Assembly: GCA_017465865.1 (NCBI GenBank)
Contig: JAFTVF010000013.1
Span: 62,001 to 126,000 of the forward strand
Direction: 5' to 3'
Source of the DNA: Clostridia bacterium
Lineage (GTDB): Bacteria; Bacillota; Clostridia; Christensenellales; Borkfalkiaceae
Length of the DNA stretch: 64,000 nt
Position 1 is the first letter of the stretch; each line of letters begins with the position of its first letter. The position numbers were made by a program, and so were the translations under genes. This document shows positions 40,045-49,142 of the stretch, piece after piece. The notes under the pieces are model-generated. The model had not been told where the DNA came from. It did not search any database and was given only the letters and a program-made list of their open reading frames with translations.

Positions 40045-42045
40045 ATGGACGTTCAGAAAACCACTATCAACGCGATAAGAATTTTATCCGCGGAAGCAAT
40101 CGAAAAGGCAAAATCGGGGCATCCCGGTCTGCCCATGGGCTGCGCGCCGATCGCGTATACCCTGTTCCAGAATTTCTTGAAATTCAACCCCAAAGATACG
40201 GCTTGGGAAAACCGCGACCGTTTTATCCTGTCCGCAGGCCACGGCTCGATGCTCGATTATTCCCTGTTCCACCTCTACGGCATGGGCATTGAAAAGGAAG
40301 ACCTGATGAACTTCCGTCAGCTCGGCTCGAAAACCCCAGGCCACCCCGAATACGGTCATACCGCGGGCGTGGAAACGACGACGGGACCTTTGGGTCAGGG
40401 CATCGCAAACGCCGTGGGTATGGCGCTTGCAGAGGCGCATCTTGCCGCAAAATACAACAAGCCCGGCTATAAAGTGGTAGACCATTACACCTACGCACTT
40501 TGCGGCGACGGGTGTTTGGAAGAGGGCATCTCTTACGAGGCTTGCTCGTTTGCGGGCACGCACGCGCTCGGCAAGCTCATTCTCCTCTACGACGATAACG
40601 ACATCACCATCGAGGGCGACACGGACGTAACGTTCAAGGAAAACGTCGGCGCGCGGTTTGCGGCGCAGAACTGGCAGGTGCTCCACGTCGATCTCGTAGC
40701 CAGCCCCGACGACGTTGCGGCGCTGTCCGCGGCGATCGAACAGGCTAAGGCAAAGACGGACAAACCCTCCGTCATTATCTGCCATACCCATATCGGCTAC
40801 GGCTCGCCCCTGGAAGGCTCGGCAAAATGCCACGGCGCGCCCTTAGGCGCGGATAACCTGCAAAAATCCAAAGAAAAACTCGGCTGGAACTATGCCCCGT
40901 TCGAATGTCCGCAGGAAGTATTCGACCACTGCGCGATCGCGGCGGAAGCGGGCGCAAAGGCACAGTCCGATTGGGACGCTATGTTCGCGGAATACGAAGC
41001 GGCGTATCCCGAGCTTGCCGACGAGTACAAGAAAGTAATGGCGGGCGAAAAACCCAACTTCGAAGAGATCGAGGGACTGTACGACTTTGAAAAGCCGATG
41101 GCGACCCGTCAGACCTCCGCAAAGGTGCTGAATATCCTTTCGGCGAAAATGCCCCAGCTTATGGGCGGTTCGGCAGACCTCGGCCCTAGCAACCTTTCGG
41201 AAATGAAAGACACCGACGAAATCACATACGGCACGTTCTCGCCCGACAATTTCGCGGGCAGAAATATGCACTACGGTATCCGCGAACACGCGATGTCGGC
41301 GATCGCGAACGGTATGCAGCTCCACGGCGGTATTCAAGCGTATTGCGCTACCTTCTTCGTGTTCTCCGACTACTGCAAGCCCGCTATGCGTTTGTCGGCT
41401 CTTATGAAACTGCCCGTAACCTACATCATGACCCACGACTCGATCGGCGTAGGCGAGGACGGTCCTACCCACCAGCCTATCGAGCATCTGATTATGCTCC
41501 GTTCTATCCCCGGTCTGAAAGTATACCGCCCCGCGGACGGCAAGGAAACGGCGGCGGCTTGGGTATCCGCGCTTTCGGGCAACGAGCCTACCGTGCTCGT
41601 CCTTTCCCGTCAGGCGTTGCCTCAATACGAAAACAGCGGTAAAGCGGCGCTCAAAGGCGGGTATATCCTCGAAGACTGCGAGGGTACGCCCGAAGTGATC
41701 CTGATGGGTACGGGCTCGGAAGTAGACCTTTGCGTAAAAGCCAAAGCCGCGCTTGCGGAAAAAGGCGTAAACGCGCGCGTGGTGTCTATGCCTTGCTTTG
41801 AAGAATTTGAAAAGCAGAGCGAAGAATACAAGGAAAGCGTACTGCCCAAAGCGGTAAAAGCGCGCGTGTGCGTGGAAGCGGCTTGTCCTTACAGCTGGTA
41901 CAAATACGCAGGCGACAACGGCGAGATCGTTGCAATGACCTCGTTCGGCGCGTCCGCGCCCGCAGGCGTGCTCTTCCCCCACTTCGGTTTCACCGTAGAC
42001 AACGTAGTAGCAAAAGCCCTCGCTTCTATCGAAAAGAGCAAATAA
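40045..42045 (+). CDS. tkt: Transketolase
   Basis: 666 residues, full length. Thiamine-diphosphate enzyme of the pentose phosphate pathway. Seen: [20 protein letters not shown] start, catalytic-site H-residues ([17 protein letters not shown]), [17 protein letters not shown], the ThDP motif [19 protein letters not shown]...DDNDITIEG, and the central [19 protein letters not shown]...[15 protein letters not shown] with [25 protein letters not shown] before the start. Strong terminator at 42057-42100. Confidence 0.97.
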   Translation: MDVQKTTINAIRILSAEAIEKAKSGHPGLPMGCAPIAYTLFQNFLKFNPKDTAWENRDRFILSAGHGSMLDYSLFHLYGMGIEKEDLMNFRQLGSKTPGHPEYGHTAGVETTTGPLGQGIANAVGMALAEAHLAAKYNKPGYKVVDHYTYALCGDGCLEEGISYEACSFAGTHALGKLILLYDDNDITIEGDTDVTFKENVGARFAAQNWQVLHVDLVASPDDVAALSAAIEQAKAKTDKPSVIICHTHIGYGSPLEGSAKCHGAPLGADNLQKSKEKLGWNYAPFECPQEVFDHCAIAAEAGAKAQSDWDAMFAEYEAAYPELADEYKKVMAGEKPNFEEIEGLYDFEKPMATRQTSAKVLNILSAKMPQLMGGSADLGPSNLSEMKDTDEITYGTFSPDNFAGRNMHYGIREHAMSAIANGMQLHGGIQAYCATFFVFSDYCKPAMRLSALMKLPVTYIMTHDSIGVGEDGPTHQPIEHLIMLRSIPGLKVYRPADGKETAAAWVSALSGNEPTVLVLSRQALPQYENSGKAALKGGYILEDCEGTPEVILMGTGSEVDLCVKAKAALAEKGVNARVVSMPCFEEFEKQSEEYKESVLPKAVKARVCVEAACPYSWYKYAGDNGEIVAMTSFGASAPAGVLFPHFGFTVDNVVAKALASIEKSK

Positions 42046-42056
42046 ACCTATATCGC

Positions 42057-42100
42057 AGCGCGCCCTTTCGGGATCTTTCCGAAAGGGCGCGCTTTTTATT
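42057..42100 (+). terminator. Transketolase terminator
   Basis: AGCGCGCCCTTTCGG pairs perfectly over 15 bp with CCGAAAGGGCGCGCT, then TTTTTATTTTT. Confidence 0.93.
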
Positions 42101-42212
42101 TTTCAACAAATTTTCACAAGACGACAACGCAATTTACGCAAAGACCCGTTATACTGAAAGCACAAAACAAGTTCATCCGTTTCCTTATCAGAAACACCTC
42201 CATAATAAATTG

Positions 42213-42254
42213 CGAAAGCGTATACCCGAAACGGTATACGCTTTTGCATTGCGT
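42213..42254 (-). terminator. Hairpin after the S41 protease gene
   Basis: GCAAAAGCGTATACCGTTTC pairs with the GGGTATACGCTTTCGC arm; no strong T-run, so termination efficiency is uncertain. Confidence 0.5.
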
Positions 42255-42264
42255 TTATTTTATT

Positions 42265-43605
42265 TTAGGAAAACAGTTTTTTAATTGCGTTTGATATCTC
42301 CGTATCGCCCGCGTAGCTCTCCGTTACGGTCAGCGCGCCGTCCTCAGGCAATATCCCTCTGTCGTGGATACAGGTATCCGAAACGGGCCAGATTACCCGC
42401 GCCGTCGTCAGCTTCACCGCGTCTTTTTTGAACAGACTTACCCGATAGGTCGTTTGCATAATCCCCTTGCCGTAGGTTTTGGCAACGCCGCTACGCTCCG
42501 AAAGACAGATATCGGCATAGTCCGTCGCGCCGTAATCGACCATACAGCCAATCAGCGCTTCCGAGGCGGAAGCCGTCGAGCTGTCCGCAAGCACGCAAAT
42601 ACGGCTGTCCTCGGCGAAATATTCGTAATAGATATTGCCCGTAGCTTTGAAATTTTCCCGTTTTTCCCCGTAATCGGCAACCGCCGCCACGGGTTCTTTT
42701 TTCGTCGAGGTTTTACAGAAATATTTCGCAATGCCCTGCATTACGTCCATATATCCCCCACCGTTGCCCCGCAGATCGAGCACGAGGTTTTTCTTGCCCT
42801 GCTCACGAAACAGCGACATGACTTGATCGAATTCGCGCACGGCAGTATTCCCGAACTGGGTCAAACGGATATACGCCGTTTGATCGTCGAGCACGACGAG
42901 CGGCGCGCCCTTTTCCGTCAGCGTTTCCGCGTTCTTGCCTGAAAAGCCGTACGCGGTCGTGTTCGTGCGATAGAACACGCTGCTTTCCGTATACTCACTC
43001 TTGTACAGCGCAACGGTACGCTCTTCCCCGCCGTTTTCCACGCGCAAGTAAAAGGTTTCGCGGTCCGACCGTTCGGCTAAGAATTTGGAAAACTCGTCGA
43101 ACGACACGCTTTCGTTAAGCTCGGCTTCGCTTATCCCGAACCCGATCACGCGGTCCCCCTCTTTTAAGCCCGCTTCCTCCGCAGGGGAATTTCCGCACAC
43201 GCGCACGACGAGCAGCTGTTCTTTGCCCGTTTCGTCCCGTACTTGGAAGACGATACCGATACCGCTGCGACTGCCGGCAAGGTCGCTGTTTGCCGCCGTG
43301 TATTCGTCGGCGGTCATATAGCTTGAATACGCGTCGAGCGTTTCGTTATTCACCGCGTTAAAAATCACGCGGTAAAATTCGTCGTCGGGAATGTCCTCGT
43401 AGTATTCGCGGTCGATCATAAATTTCAGCTTGATCAAGCTGCGCATACCGGGGTCGAGCACGAACCAAAAGGTAACCGCGCCCGCAATAAACATAACGAC
43501 GGCAAGCACGATAGACAACACGGCAAATTTTACTTTGCCGTGTTTTTTCTTTTTCGGTGTCTCTTCTTGGAGTTCTTCGGTGATTTCGTCGGGATCTTTT
43601 TCCAT
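42265..43605 (-). CDS. S41 family C-terminal processing peptidase
   Basis: 446 residues: charged cytoplasmic start, one membrane anchor (about 27-50), PDZ domain (about 115-200, LVVRVCGNSPAEEAGLKEGDRVIGFG) and S41 protease domain with nucleophile Ser346 (STASASEAL) and general base Lys380 (TYGKGIMQ). CtpA/CtpB-like proteases cleave exported proteins near their C-termini, often in signalling or envelope maintenance. The site is complete, so it should be active outside the membrane. Follows a PucR/CdaR-type regulator gene 54 bases upstream. Confidence 0.92.
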   Translation of the reverse strand: MEKDPDEITEELQEETPKKKKHGKVKFAVLSIVLAVVMFIAGAVTFWFVLDPGMRSLIKLKFMIDREYYEDIPDDEFYRVIFNAVNNETLDAYSSYMTADEYTAANSDLAGSRSGIGIVFQVRDETGKEQLLVVRVCGNSPAEEAGLKEGDRVIGFGISEAELNESVSFDEFSKFLAERSDRETFYLRVENGGEERTVALYKSEYTESSVFYRTNTTAYGFSGKNAETLTEKGAPLVVLDDQTAYIRLTQFGNTAVREFDQVMSLFREQGKKNLVLDLRGNGGGYMDVMQGIAKYFCKTSTKKEPVAAVADYGEKRENFKATGNIYYEYFAEDSRICVLADSSTASASEALIGCMVDYGATDYADICLSERSGVAKTYGKGIMQTTYRVSLFKKDAVKLTTARVIWPVSDTCIHDRGILPEDGALTVTESYAGDTEISNAIKKLFS

Positions 43606-43659
43606 ACGCGCCCTCCGTGATACTATGCCCCCGCCGTCGGGGATTTATACGCCGATCGG

Positions 43660-44673
43660 TTATTTTTTGAGTAATTTATGCAGAATGGTCAGCACGCGGA
43701 AAGACACGGCGTCGGAAAAATCGCGTACGTTCAGTCCCGTGGCTTTTTCGATCTTGTCCAAGCGGTATAAAAGGGTGTTTCGATGCATATACAAATTCCG
43801 CGAGGTTTCGCTGACGTTCAAGCTGCTGTCCAAAAACGCTTCCGCCGTACCCAGCATTTCCTCGTCCTCGAAGATCTCTTTCGAGTGCTCGTCCGAAAGC
43901 TCGGAAAGGTATTCCGCCAGCTTGCTTTCGGGGATATCTTCCAGCATTTTTATTAAAATGAAATCGCGGTACGAATGTACGTTGCCGCTCGCCTCGAACA
44001 CGTCCGCATAGCGGAGCGCGTTTTCCGCGCTTGCATACGAGATCGCCGAATCTTTCAGTTCGCGCACGGTCGGGCCTACCCCCGCGTGTACGGTGATGCC
44101 CAGCTCTTCTTTGATCGATTGCACCAAAAATTCCGCATAGTCCACAGAAGAACTGTATTCGCTGTCCTCTTCGAGGAATTTGACGAGCACGCAGTTTTGC
44201 TCGCTCATCTGCACCACGGTATCGAGGCTGTTCCCGCCGTACTGTTCGAGGACGGTTACCGTTTCTTGCAGGAGCTTGGGCACGCGCAAGGCGATGACGA
44301 AACACGCCGCGCCGCGCACGGAATATTTCGTGGTGTATTTATATAAGCCCATCGACGAACATTCGCCGAGCAGTATGCGTTTTAAGTACTCCGTTTTGGA
44401 AAGCTCCGTTTCTTTTTCCGCAAAGCCCTCGATATAGGACGGGAGCAGAAACGCGTAATTGCGTTCGGTATCCGTCGCGCCGCGAAGCGCGCCGACGTAG
44501 CCCACGTTTTTATATAAAAAACGGAAATACGTAAACCCGCCGTCGTCGGTTACTCCCTCGAATTGCCGATCGCATACGGGCACGTCCTTGGGACGGCTGT
44601 TCTCCGCGTAATAATAGAACTCCACGCCCATTTTCTCCGAAATCTCTTTCGCTATCTTTTGCAGCTCGGTCAT
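43660..44673 (-). CDS. PucR/CdaR-type helix-turn-helix regulator
   Basis: 337 residues. The C-terminus is the HTH_30 domain of PucR/CdaR regulators (VSETSRNLYMHRNTLLYRLDKIEKATGLNVRDFSDAVSFRVLTILHKLL). The centre (about 150-240: CFVIALRVPKLLQETVTVLEQYGG...GITVHAGVGPTVRELKDSAISYASAENALRYADVF) is the GGDEF-like domain of the family, without a GGDEF motif. Effector unknown; might control the S41 protease gene downstream or itself. Confidence 0.87.
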   Translation of the reverse strand: MTELQKIAKEISEKMGVEFYYYAENSRPKDVPVCDRQFEGVTDDGGFTYFRFLYKNVGYVGALRGATDTERNYAFLLPSYIEGFAEKETELSKTEYLKRILLGECSSMGLYKYTTKYSVRGAACFVIALRVPKLLQETVTVLEQYGGNSLDTVVQMSEQNCVLVKFLEEDSEYSSSVDYAEFLVQSIKEELGITVHAGVGPTVRELKDSAISYASAENALRYADVFEASGNVHSYRDFILIKMLEDIPESKLAEYLSELSDEHSKEIFEDEEMLGTAEAFLDSSLNVSETSRNLYMHRNTLLYRLDKIEKATGLNVRDFSDAVSFRVLTILHKLLKK

Positions 44674-44846
44674 ACGAACTTTTCCTCCTTCCCGCTCGCA
44701 AGAGCATTATCCCTTACGATATCATTATACAGCAAAGAAAAAATTTTTTCAAGGGTTTTTATCCGATCGCGGCAAAAATCGAGCTTTTCCGCCCTGTTTT
44801 TTTCAAGTTTTTTGACGGGAAAAGGAATTTTTATCGCGTACAGGTA

Positions 44847-44875
44847 TTGACATCGACCTATAAAAGTGTTATAAT
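44847..44875 (+). promoter_or_regulatory. Consensus promoter of the 44964 membrane protein gene
   Basis: TTGACA (44847-44852), 17-base spacer, TATAAT (44870-44875). Confidence 0.85.
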
Positions 44876-44963
44876 AATGTAGAATAATATTTTACGTTCG
44901 CGTCAAAATCACGGGAACGGTATTAAAAAATCCAAACAAATCATTTTTTTCGGGAGACTTATC

Positions 44964-46301
44964 ATGCGTAGACCCAAGAAAAACAAAGCCGAAAATATCC
45001 TTCCGACCGAGCCGGCCCAGAAGAAACAAAACGTTGGTTATAGGCTGCTTGCAGCTCTGTTTGCCGTCGTTTGTATCGGATTCTGCTTCCTGCCTATTCA
45101 CGTTTTCGGAAAAGCGTTCGCAATGCAAGAACAAGCGTTGTGGAAGATCGTAATCGATATCGTGAAATCGGATACCAAGATCTTCGGTTTCCTGCCCGTG
45201 CTTACGGGTACTTCCACCATCGGCATCGGTGCAAGCGCGGCGCTGTATCTGCTCGTAGCCGCGATCCTCGTCGGCGTAGTGCTTTGCATTATCGCTCTGT
45301 TCACGGCGAAAAAATCCCCCGCGCTTTTACGCACGGCGGCGTTCGTCGTTACCGTCGGCGCGGCGGTGTACGCACTGTCGGTGGTTTGTATCTCCGCGTA
45401 TGCGGCGAAGCTCGCCGTTAAATTCGACGTTTGGTCGCTCGTACTCGCAGGCGCAGGCGCGGCGTTGTATTTCGCGCTTATGTTGGCGAAAGTGGGCAAC
45501 GTTGCTTGGCTTAACGCTATGCAGATCGTATTCTCCACGCTCGTTTGCGGCGCGGCAATGCTCGCGGTCGTATACGACGGGCATCTCCTGTCGAAGATCA
45601 TGCACAGCGGTAAGCTCGTATACGAGATCTTGCTCCTTGCCATTCTCGCCCTCGCGCTTTGCAACCTGTTGATTACTGCGATCCGCGCGATGACGAAAAA
45701 AGGTCTTGTATTCGATCTTTGCAGATATATCGTAATGCTCGTCGCAGCGGTCGTCGGTTGTTGCTTGAACTATATTATGAAGCTCGACAGCAAAGCGTTT
45801 ACGCTGTTTATGATCGTTGCGGCGGCGGTATCCCTCGTCCAGATCGTGATCGTCAGCGTTGAGCTTAGATGCCGTTGCAACAAGCACTGTCCTCATAAAG
45901 AAAAAGCGCCCAAGCCCGTCAAGGCACGCGAAGAACGGGTTGCCCGCCCTTACGACGGCGCGCCCGTGCCCGTGAATATGGCGAAAGAACGTCCCGTAGT
46001 CGCCGCGCAAGCCGCGCCCAAGACAACGGTTTCCGCGCCTGTAACGAACGTGGAGCCGTCCCAGATCGGGAACAAGTTCGATCCGTTTATGATGACCTTG
46101 ACCGACGAGGAAAAATCGCAATTCGTCGATCTGTATATCCTCAAATGCAACGGACCTATGCCCGAAATCCCCGCGTATAACGTGGGCGAGGATAACCGTC
46201 AGTTCTTTAATAAGATCTTTATCTATCTCGGTCAGTACCGTGAAAAGATCCCCGACGGATTGCTTGCGAAAATGTATCAATTCACGATGAAGATCAACTA
46301 A
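44964..46301 (+). CDS. Polytopic membrane protein of unknown function
   Basis: 445 residues. A basic start (MRRPKKNKAEN) is followed by about eight hydrophobic helices up to residue 300, then a Cys/His-rich junction (RCRCNKHCPHKEK), a Pro/Ala-rich linker (330-375) and a small C-terminal domain (DPFMMTLTDEEKSQFVDLYI...QFFNKIFIYLGQYREKIPDGLLAKMYQFT). I do not recognise the family. The C-terminal domain is probably cytoplasmic and could bind a partner. Strong promoter and terminator, so it is an independently expressed gene. Confidence 0.75.
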   Translation: MRRPKKNKAENILPTEPAQKKQNVGYRLLAALFAVVCIGFCFLPIHVFGKAFAMQEQALWKIVIDIVKSDTKIFGFLPVLTGTSTIGIGASAALYLLVAAILVGVVLCIIALFTAKKSPALLRTAAFVVTVGAAVYALSVVCISAYAAKLAVKFDVWSLVLAGAGAALYFALMLAKVGNVAWLNAMQIVFSTLVCGAAMLAVVYDGHLLSKIMHSGKLVYEILLLAILALALCNLLITAIRAMTKKGLVFDLCRYIVMLVAAVVGCCLNYIMKLDSKAFTLFMIVAAAVSLVQIVIVSVELRCRCNKHCPHKEKAPKPVKAREERVARPYDGAPVPVNMAKERPVVAAQAAPKTTVSAPVTNVEPSQIGNKFDPFMMTLTDEEKSQFVDLYILKCNGPMPEIPAYNVGEDNRQFFNKIFIYLGQYREKIPDGLLAKMYQFTMKIN

Positions 46302-46314
46302 TTTCAGACAAACG

Positions 46315-46344
46315 AAAAGAGCCGATGCGATCGGCTCTTTTTTT
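46315..46344. terminator. Bidirectional terminator
   Basis: AAAAGAGCCGAT-gcg-ATCGGCTCTTTT with T/A runs both sides, between convergent genes. Confidence 0.92.
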
Positions 46345-46353
46345 ATGCTGTTC

Positions 46354-46713
46354 TTATCTTATTTTGATCCGTACCAAGATCCCGCCGTCGTCGGTAACCG
46401 TGCGTTCCGTACACACGCTGTCCACGAGATACAGCCCTCTGCCGTGCTCCGAATACACCTCCGCGCAAGCCCCCTTTTCGGGCGGAGAATAACGCTTTGC
46501 GCCGAGGATTTTTAATTCGATATGCTCTTCTTCGACCGTTGCGGAAAATTTCGCGCCGCCCTCCGAATGTTTTAATACGTTGCCGAGCAGCTCGAACGCC
46601 GCCAAACGGCTGTCGAAAATCCGCTCGTCGGGGATATCCAAAGAGAAAAGAAAGGCGCAAAAATCGTCCACGGCGCGTTTCAGGCTTTCGTAGCTCGCGA
46701 TCTCGAACACCAT
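46354..46713 (-). CDS. RsbW-like serine kinase/ATP-binding protein (intact)
   Basis: 119-residue GHKL ATPase. The N-box AAFELLGNVLKHS and the G-box GRGLYLVDSVC are intact, so it should bind ATP and can phosphorylate a STAS anti-anti-sigma factor. It is the last gene of the rsbV-rsbW-like-sigma operon, a position held by the phosphatase rsbX in Bacillus. As the other kinase-like gene of the operon has lost its N-box, this one may be the working anti-sigma kinase. Confidence 0.8.
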   Translation of the reverse strand: MVFEIASYESLKRAVDDFCAFLFSLDIPDERIFDSRLAAFELLGNVLKHSEGGAKFSATVEEEHIELKILGAKRYSPPEKGACAEVYSEHGRGLYLVDSVCTERTVTDDGGILVRIKIR

Positions 46714-46729
46714 ATTCTTTCCCTCCTTT

Positions 46730-47464
46730 TCAGAACGTATCTTTGAGTTTTTCTTTGAGTTTTAACAGCAGTTTCCTTTCCATTCTCGATACGAACATCT
46801 GCGAAACGCCCAACCGTTTTGCGATCTCGCTCTGCGACAGCTCATCCGTGTAGCGGTATTTGATGATCGCCTTTTCGGTGTCCGTAAAATCGCGCATAGC
46901 CGCAGTCAGCGCGTCCTTAGTTTCAAATTCCTCGTAGTCCTCCTCGCCGCTTGCAAGCAAGGAATACAGCGAACGTTCCTCGTCGTCCTCGCCCGCCGTC
47001 ATACCGTCTAAGGAAACCGTGCCGCCGACTTCGAGCGCCTTTACCACTTCTTCTTCCGAAAGCGAAAGGGTCTGCGCGATCAGCTTCACGCTCGGTTTAA
47101 TACCCTTTTCCGCTTCGTAGTCCGCGGAAAATTTCTTGACGGAAGTACAGATTTCGCTCAGCCGTCTTGGCAACTTGACGAGCCTTGATTTGTCGCGGAA
47201 ATAGTTCTTGATCTCGCCCGTGATCGTGGGCGTGATAAAGGTGGTGAACTGCATGCCGAGCGCGGGGTCGAAACGGTCGATACCGCGTAGCAAAGAATAT
47301 ACGGCGACCTGTCTTAAATCGTCGTATTCCACTCCCCGCCCCACGAATTTTTTGGCGAGGATATCGGCTATGTAGAGATATTTCTCGGCGATCTCGTTGC
47401 GAAGCGCAATATCGCCGCTCTCTTTGTACTGCTTAAACAGTTCGTTGATCCTCTCGTCCGCCAT
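46730..47464 (-). CDS. SigB/SigF-type RNA polymerase sigma factor
   Basis: 244 residues with region 2 (EYDDLRQVAVYSLLRGIDRFDPALGMQFTTFITPTITGEIKNYFRDKSRLVKLPRRL), region 3 (SVKLIAQTLSLSEEEVVKAL) and region 4 (FTDTEKAIIKYRYTDELSQSEIAKRLGVSQMFVSRMERKLL). The STAS/kinase neighbours place it with partner-switching sigma factors of general stress or sporulation. Starts 2 bases after the upstream gene's stop. Which regulon it serves is not visible here. Confidence 0.92.
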   Translation of the reverse strand: MADERINELFKQYKESGDIALRNEIAEKYLYIADILAKKFVGRGVEYDDLRQVAVYSLLRGIDRFDPALGMQFTTFITPTITGEIKNYFRDKSRLVKLPRRLSEICTSVKKFSADYEAEKGIKPSVKLIAQTLSLSEEEVVKALEVGGTVSLDGMTAGEDDEERSLYSLLASGEEDYEEFETKDALTAAMRDFTDTEKAIIKYRYTDELSQSEIAKRLGVSQMFVSRMERKLLLKLKEKLKDTF

Positions 47465-47466
47465 CG

Positions 47467-47817
47467 TCAGCCTTCAAATACTATCTTTACTACCCTATCG
47501 TTCTCTTTTACAAATTCCACTTCGCCGATTAGCGCGGAAAGCAACGCGCGGGAAATTTCGTCCTCCGCTACGTTCTCTTTTTCGCCCTCGGCTTTGCCGA
47601 TCACCGTACAGCCCAACGCTTCGCCGACCGTAAAGGTAAGCTCCGCGCTCGAAAAACCGTTGCGTTTTAAGATCAGCAGACTTTCGGTAACGCAGACCTT
47701 GTAATCCTCCGCCTCGTCCACGTCAAACCCGACGAGCGCGCAAAGTCCGCCCGTCGTCAGCCGTACCGTCGTGAGATATTCGCCCGTCAAAGGGGTTGTA
47801 ATCGAAAATTTTTCCAT
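47467..47817 (-). CDS. RsbW-like anti-sigma protein with degenerate ATP site
   Basis: 116 residues in the position of rsbW between the STAS and sigma genes. The order of elements resembles the GHKL fold, but the expected N-box Asn (E-x-x-x-N) is replaced (VCVTESLLILKRNG), and no clear GxGL box is seen near the end (RALLSALIGEVEFVKEND). It may bind the sigma factor without kinase activity, or be a distant family member. Confidence 0.65.
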   Translation of the reverse strand: MEKFSITTPLTGEYLTTVRLTTGGLCALVGFDVDEAEDYKVCVTESLLILKRNGFSSAELTFTVGEALGCTVIGKAEGEKENVAEDEISRALLSALIGEVEFVKENDRVVKIVFEG

Positions 47818-47818
47818 A

Positions 47819-48127
47819 TTACGCGATCTCCATAATACTGTCGAGCGAGCAGATGAGGAAAAGTTTCTTAATTTTCGACTGCAACCCGCGAAGTTTCATG
47901 GTATGCCCGTCCGATTTCACGGCTTTGAGGATCTTGACGAACGTACCGAGGGTCGTGCTGTCGATAAAATTCAGCTGTTCGCAATCGAAACAGATATTAG
48001 CGGGCGCGGCGTTGTAAGCCTCCGCAACCACGCGGTAAAATTCTTCGGCTTTGCCCATTTCAATCTCGCCACTGAGCGAGATATGCAAAGCGCCGTTTTC
48101 CATACCCTTGATCGTTACTTCTTGCAT
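47819..48127 (-). CDS. STAS anti-anti-sigma factor (RsbV/SpoIIAA-like)
   Basis: 102 residues from ATG 48127 (AGGAG 9 bases upstream); the frame continues to 48190 without a start signal. STAS domain with the phosphorylatable Ser in FIDSTTLGTFVKILKAVK, and GALHISLSGEIEMGKAEEF at the start. Unphosphorylated it sequesters the anti-sigma kinase and frees the sigma factor. First gene of the four-gene partner-switching operon. Confidence 0.9.
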   Translation of the reverse strand: MQEVTIKGMENGALHISLSGEIEMGKAEEFYRVVAEAYNAAPANICFDCEQLNFIDSTTLGTFVKILKAVKSDGHTMKLRGLQSKIKKLFLICSLDSIMEIA

Positions 48128-48182
48128 TTCATTTTCTCCTTGTATCAGAGTTTTCTTATTTATACCACCTTTCCGACCCTTT

Positions 48183-49133
48183 TCAAACAAGAGAAACGGA
48201 AATCGGATAGACGAGATTGAACAGCAGTCCCACTATAACGGAAACGCCGTAGCAAAACGCGATCAATAAAAGATTGCGTTTCCATTGTCGTACGTTGCGG
48301 AGTAACACGACGAAGCCCATACCCGCGTTCGCGCACAAGCCCGCCACGCACGAGCCGAACGTGATCGCGCCGCTTAAAAACGCCTCGGTGATAACGACGC
48401 TTGACGCGCAGTTGGGAATCAGCCCGATCGCGCAGGCAATCAACGGCTGTAAAAAGCGGTTGCGGTGCATAAACGCCACGAACGCAGCTTCGCCGACCGA
48501 ATGCACGATCCAAGTCAATACGAAATTGACGAGGAAGATAAACGCCGCCACTTTCAGCGTATGCAACAGGGGGTACAGCAAATAATTTTTCCACGCGCCG
48601 TCGCCGTCGTGTTTTCTGCCACAGGAACAGTTGACTTCCACGTCCTTTTCCGCAAGATACCCGCGTATGAAAATCTCGTGCGTGCTTGACGGCTCTTCCG
48701 CGTACGCCTCGGGCATTGCAAGCGTTTGTCTGCGCCCCGCAAGGCGCATTACGCCGTCCACCGCATACCCTACCGCCACGCCGACGAGGATTTTTACCGC
48801 GAGCATGGGCAATACCCACACCGCGCCCGCGCCCGAGGAGAGCATGATGATAAACGCCTCGTCGCTCGTGGACATAAAAATCGCGATCAGCGTGCCGAGC
48901 GTGATATATTTCTGCTCGAAAAGTTTCGCCGCCATTACCGAAAATCCGCATTGCGGGATCAGCCCCGTCGCCGAACCGAGGAGCGGACCGAGTCTGCCGT
49001 TAAAGCGGTTGATTTTCCGAAGATCGGTTTTGTTTTCCAAGAGCTCGATGAGGATATAGATCATCAGCACCCACGGCAAAAGCGGCAGGGTGTCCTCTAC
49101 GGCGTGCATGAAAATTTCCCAAAAATGTTCCAT
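48183..49133 (-). CDS. ArsP_2-type membrane transporter (putative metal permease)
   Basis: 316 residues, about ten helices in two halves separated by a Cys/His-bearing loop (VNCSCGRKHDGDG, about 168-180). Each half has a matching motif: GLIPQCGFSVMAAKLFEQKYITLGTLIAIFMSTSDEA and GLIPNCASSVVITEAFLSGAITFGSCVAGLCANAG. This is the PF11449 family, annotated as heavy-metal or manganese transporter. Substrate not certain. 9 bases before tsaD on the leftward transcript. Confidence 0.85.
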   Translation of the reverse strand: MEHFWEIFMHAVEDTLPLLPWVLMIYILIELLENKTDLRKINRFNGRLGPLLGSATGLIPQCGFSVMAAKLFEQKYITLGTLIAIFMSTSDEAFIIMLSSGAGAVWVLPMLAVKILVGVAVGYAVDGVMRLAGRRQTLAMPEAYAEEPSSTHEIFIRGYLAEKDVEVNCSCGRKHDGDGAWKNYLLYPLLHTLKVAAFIFLVNFVLTWIVHSVGEAAFVAFMHRNRFLQPLIACAIGLIPNCASSVVITEAFLSGAITFGSCVAGLCANAGMGFVVLLRNVRQWKRNLLLIAFCYGVSVIVGLLFNLVYPISVSLV

Positions 49134-49142
49134 ATTCTTTCC

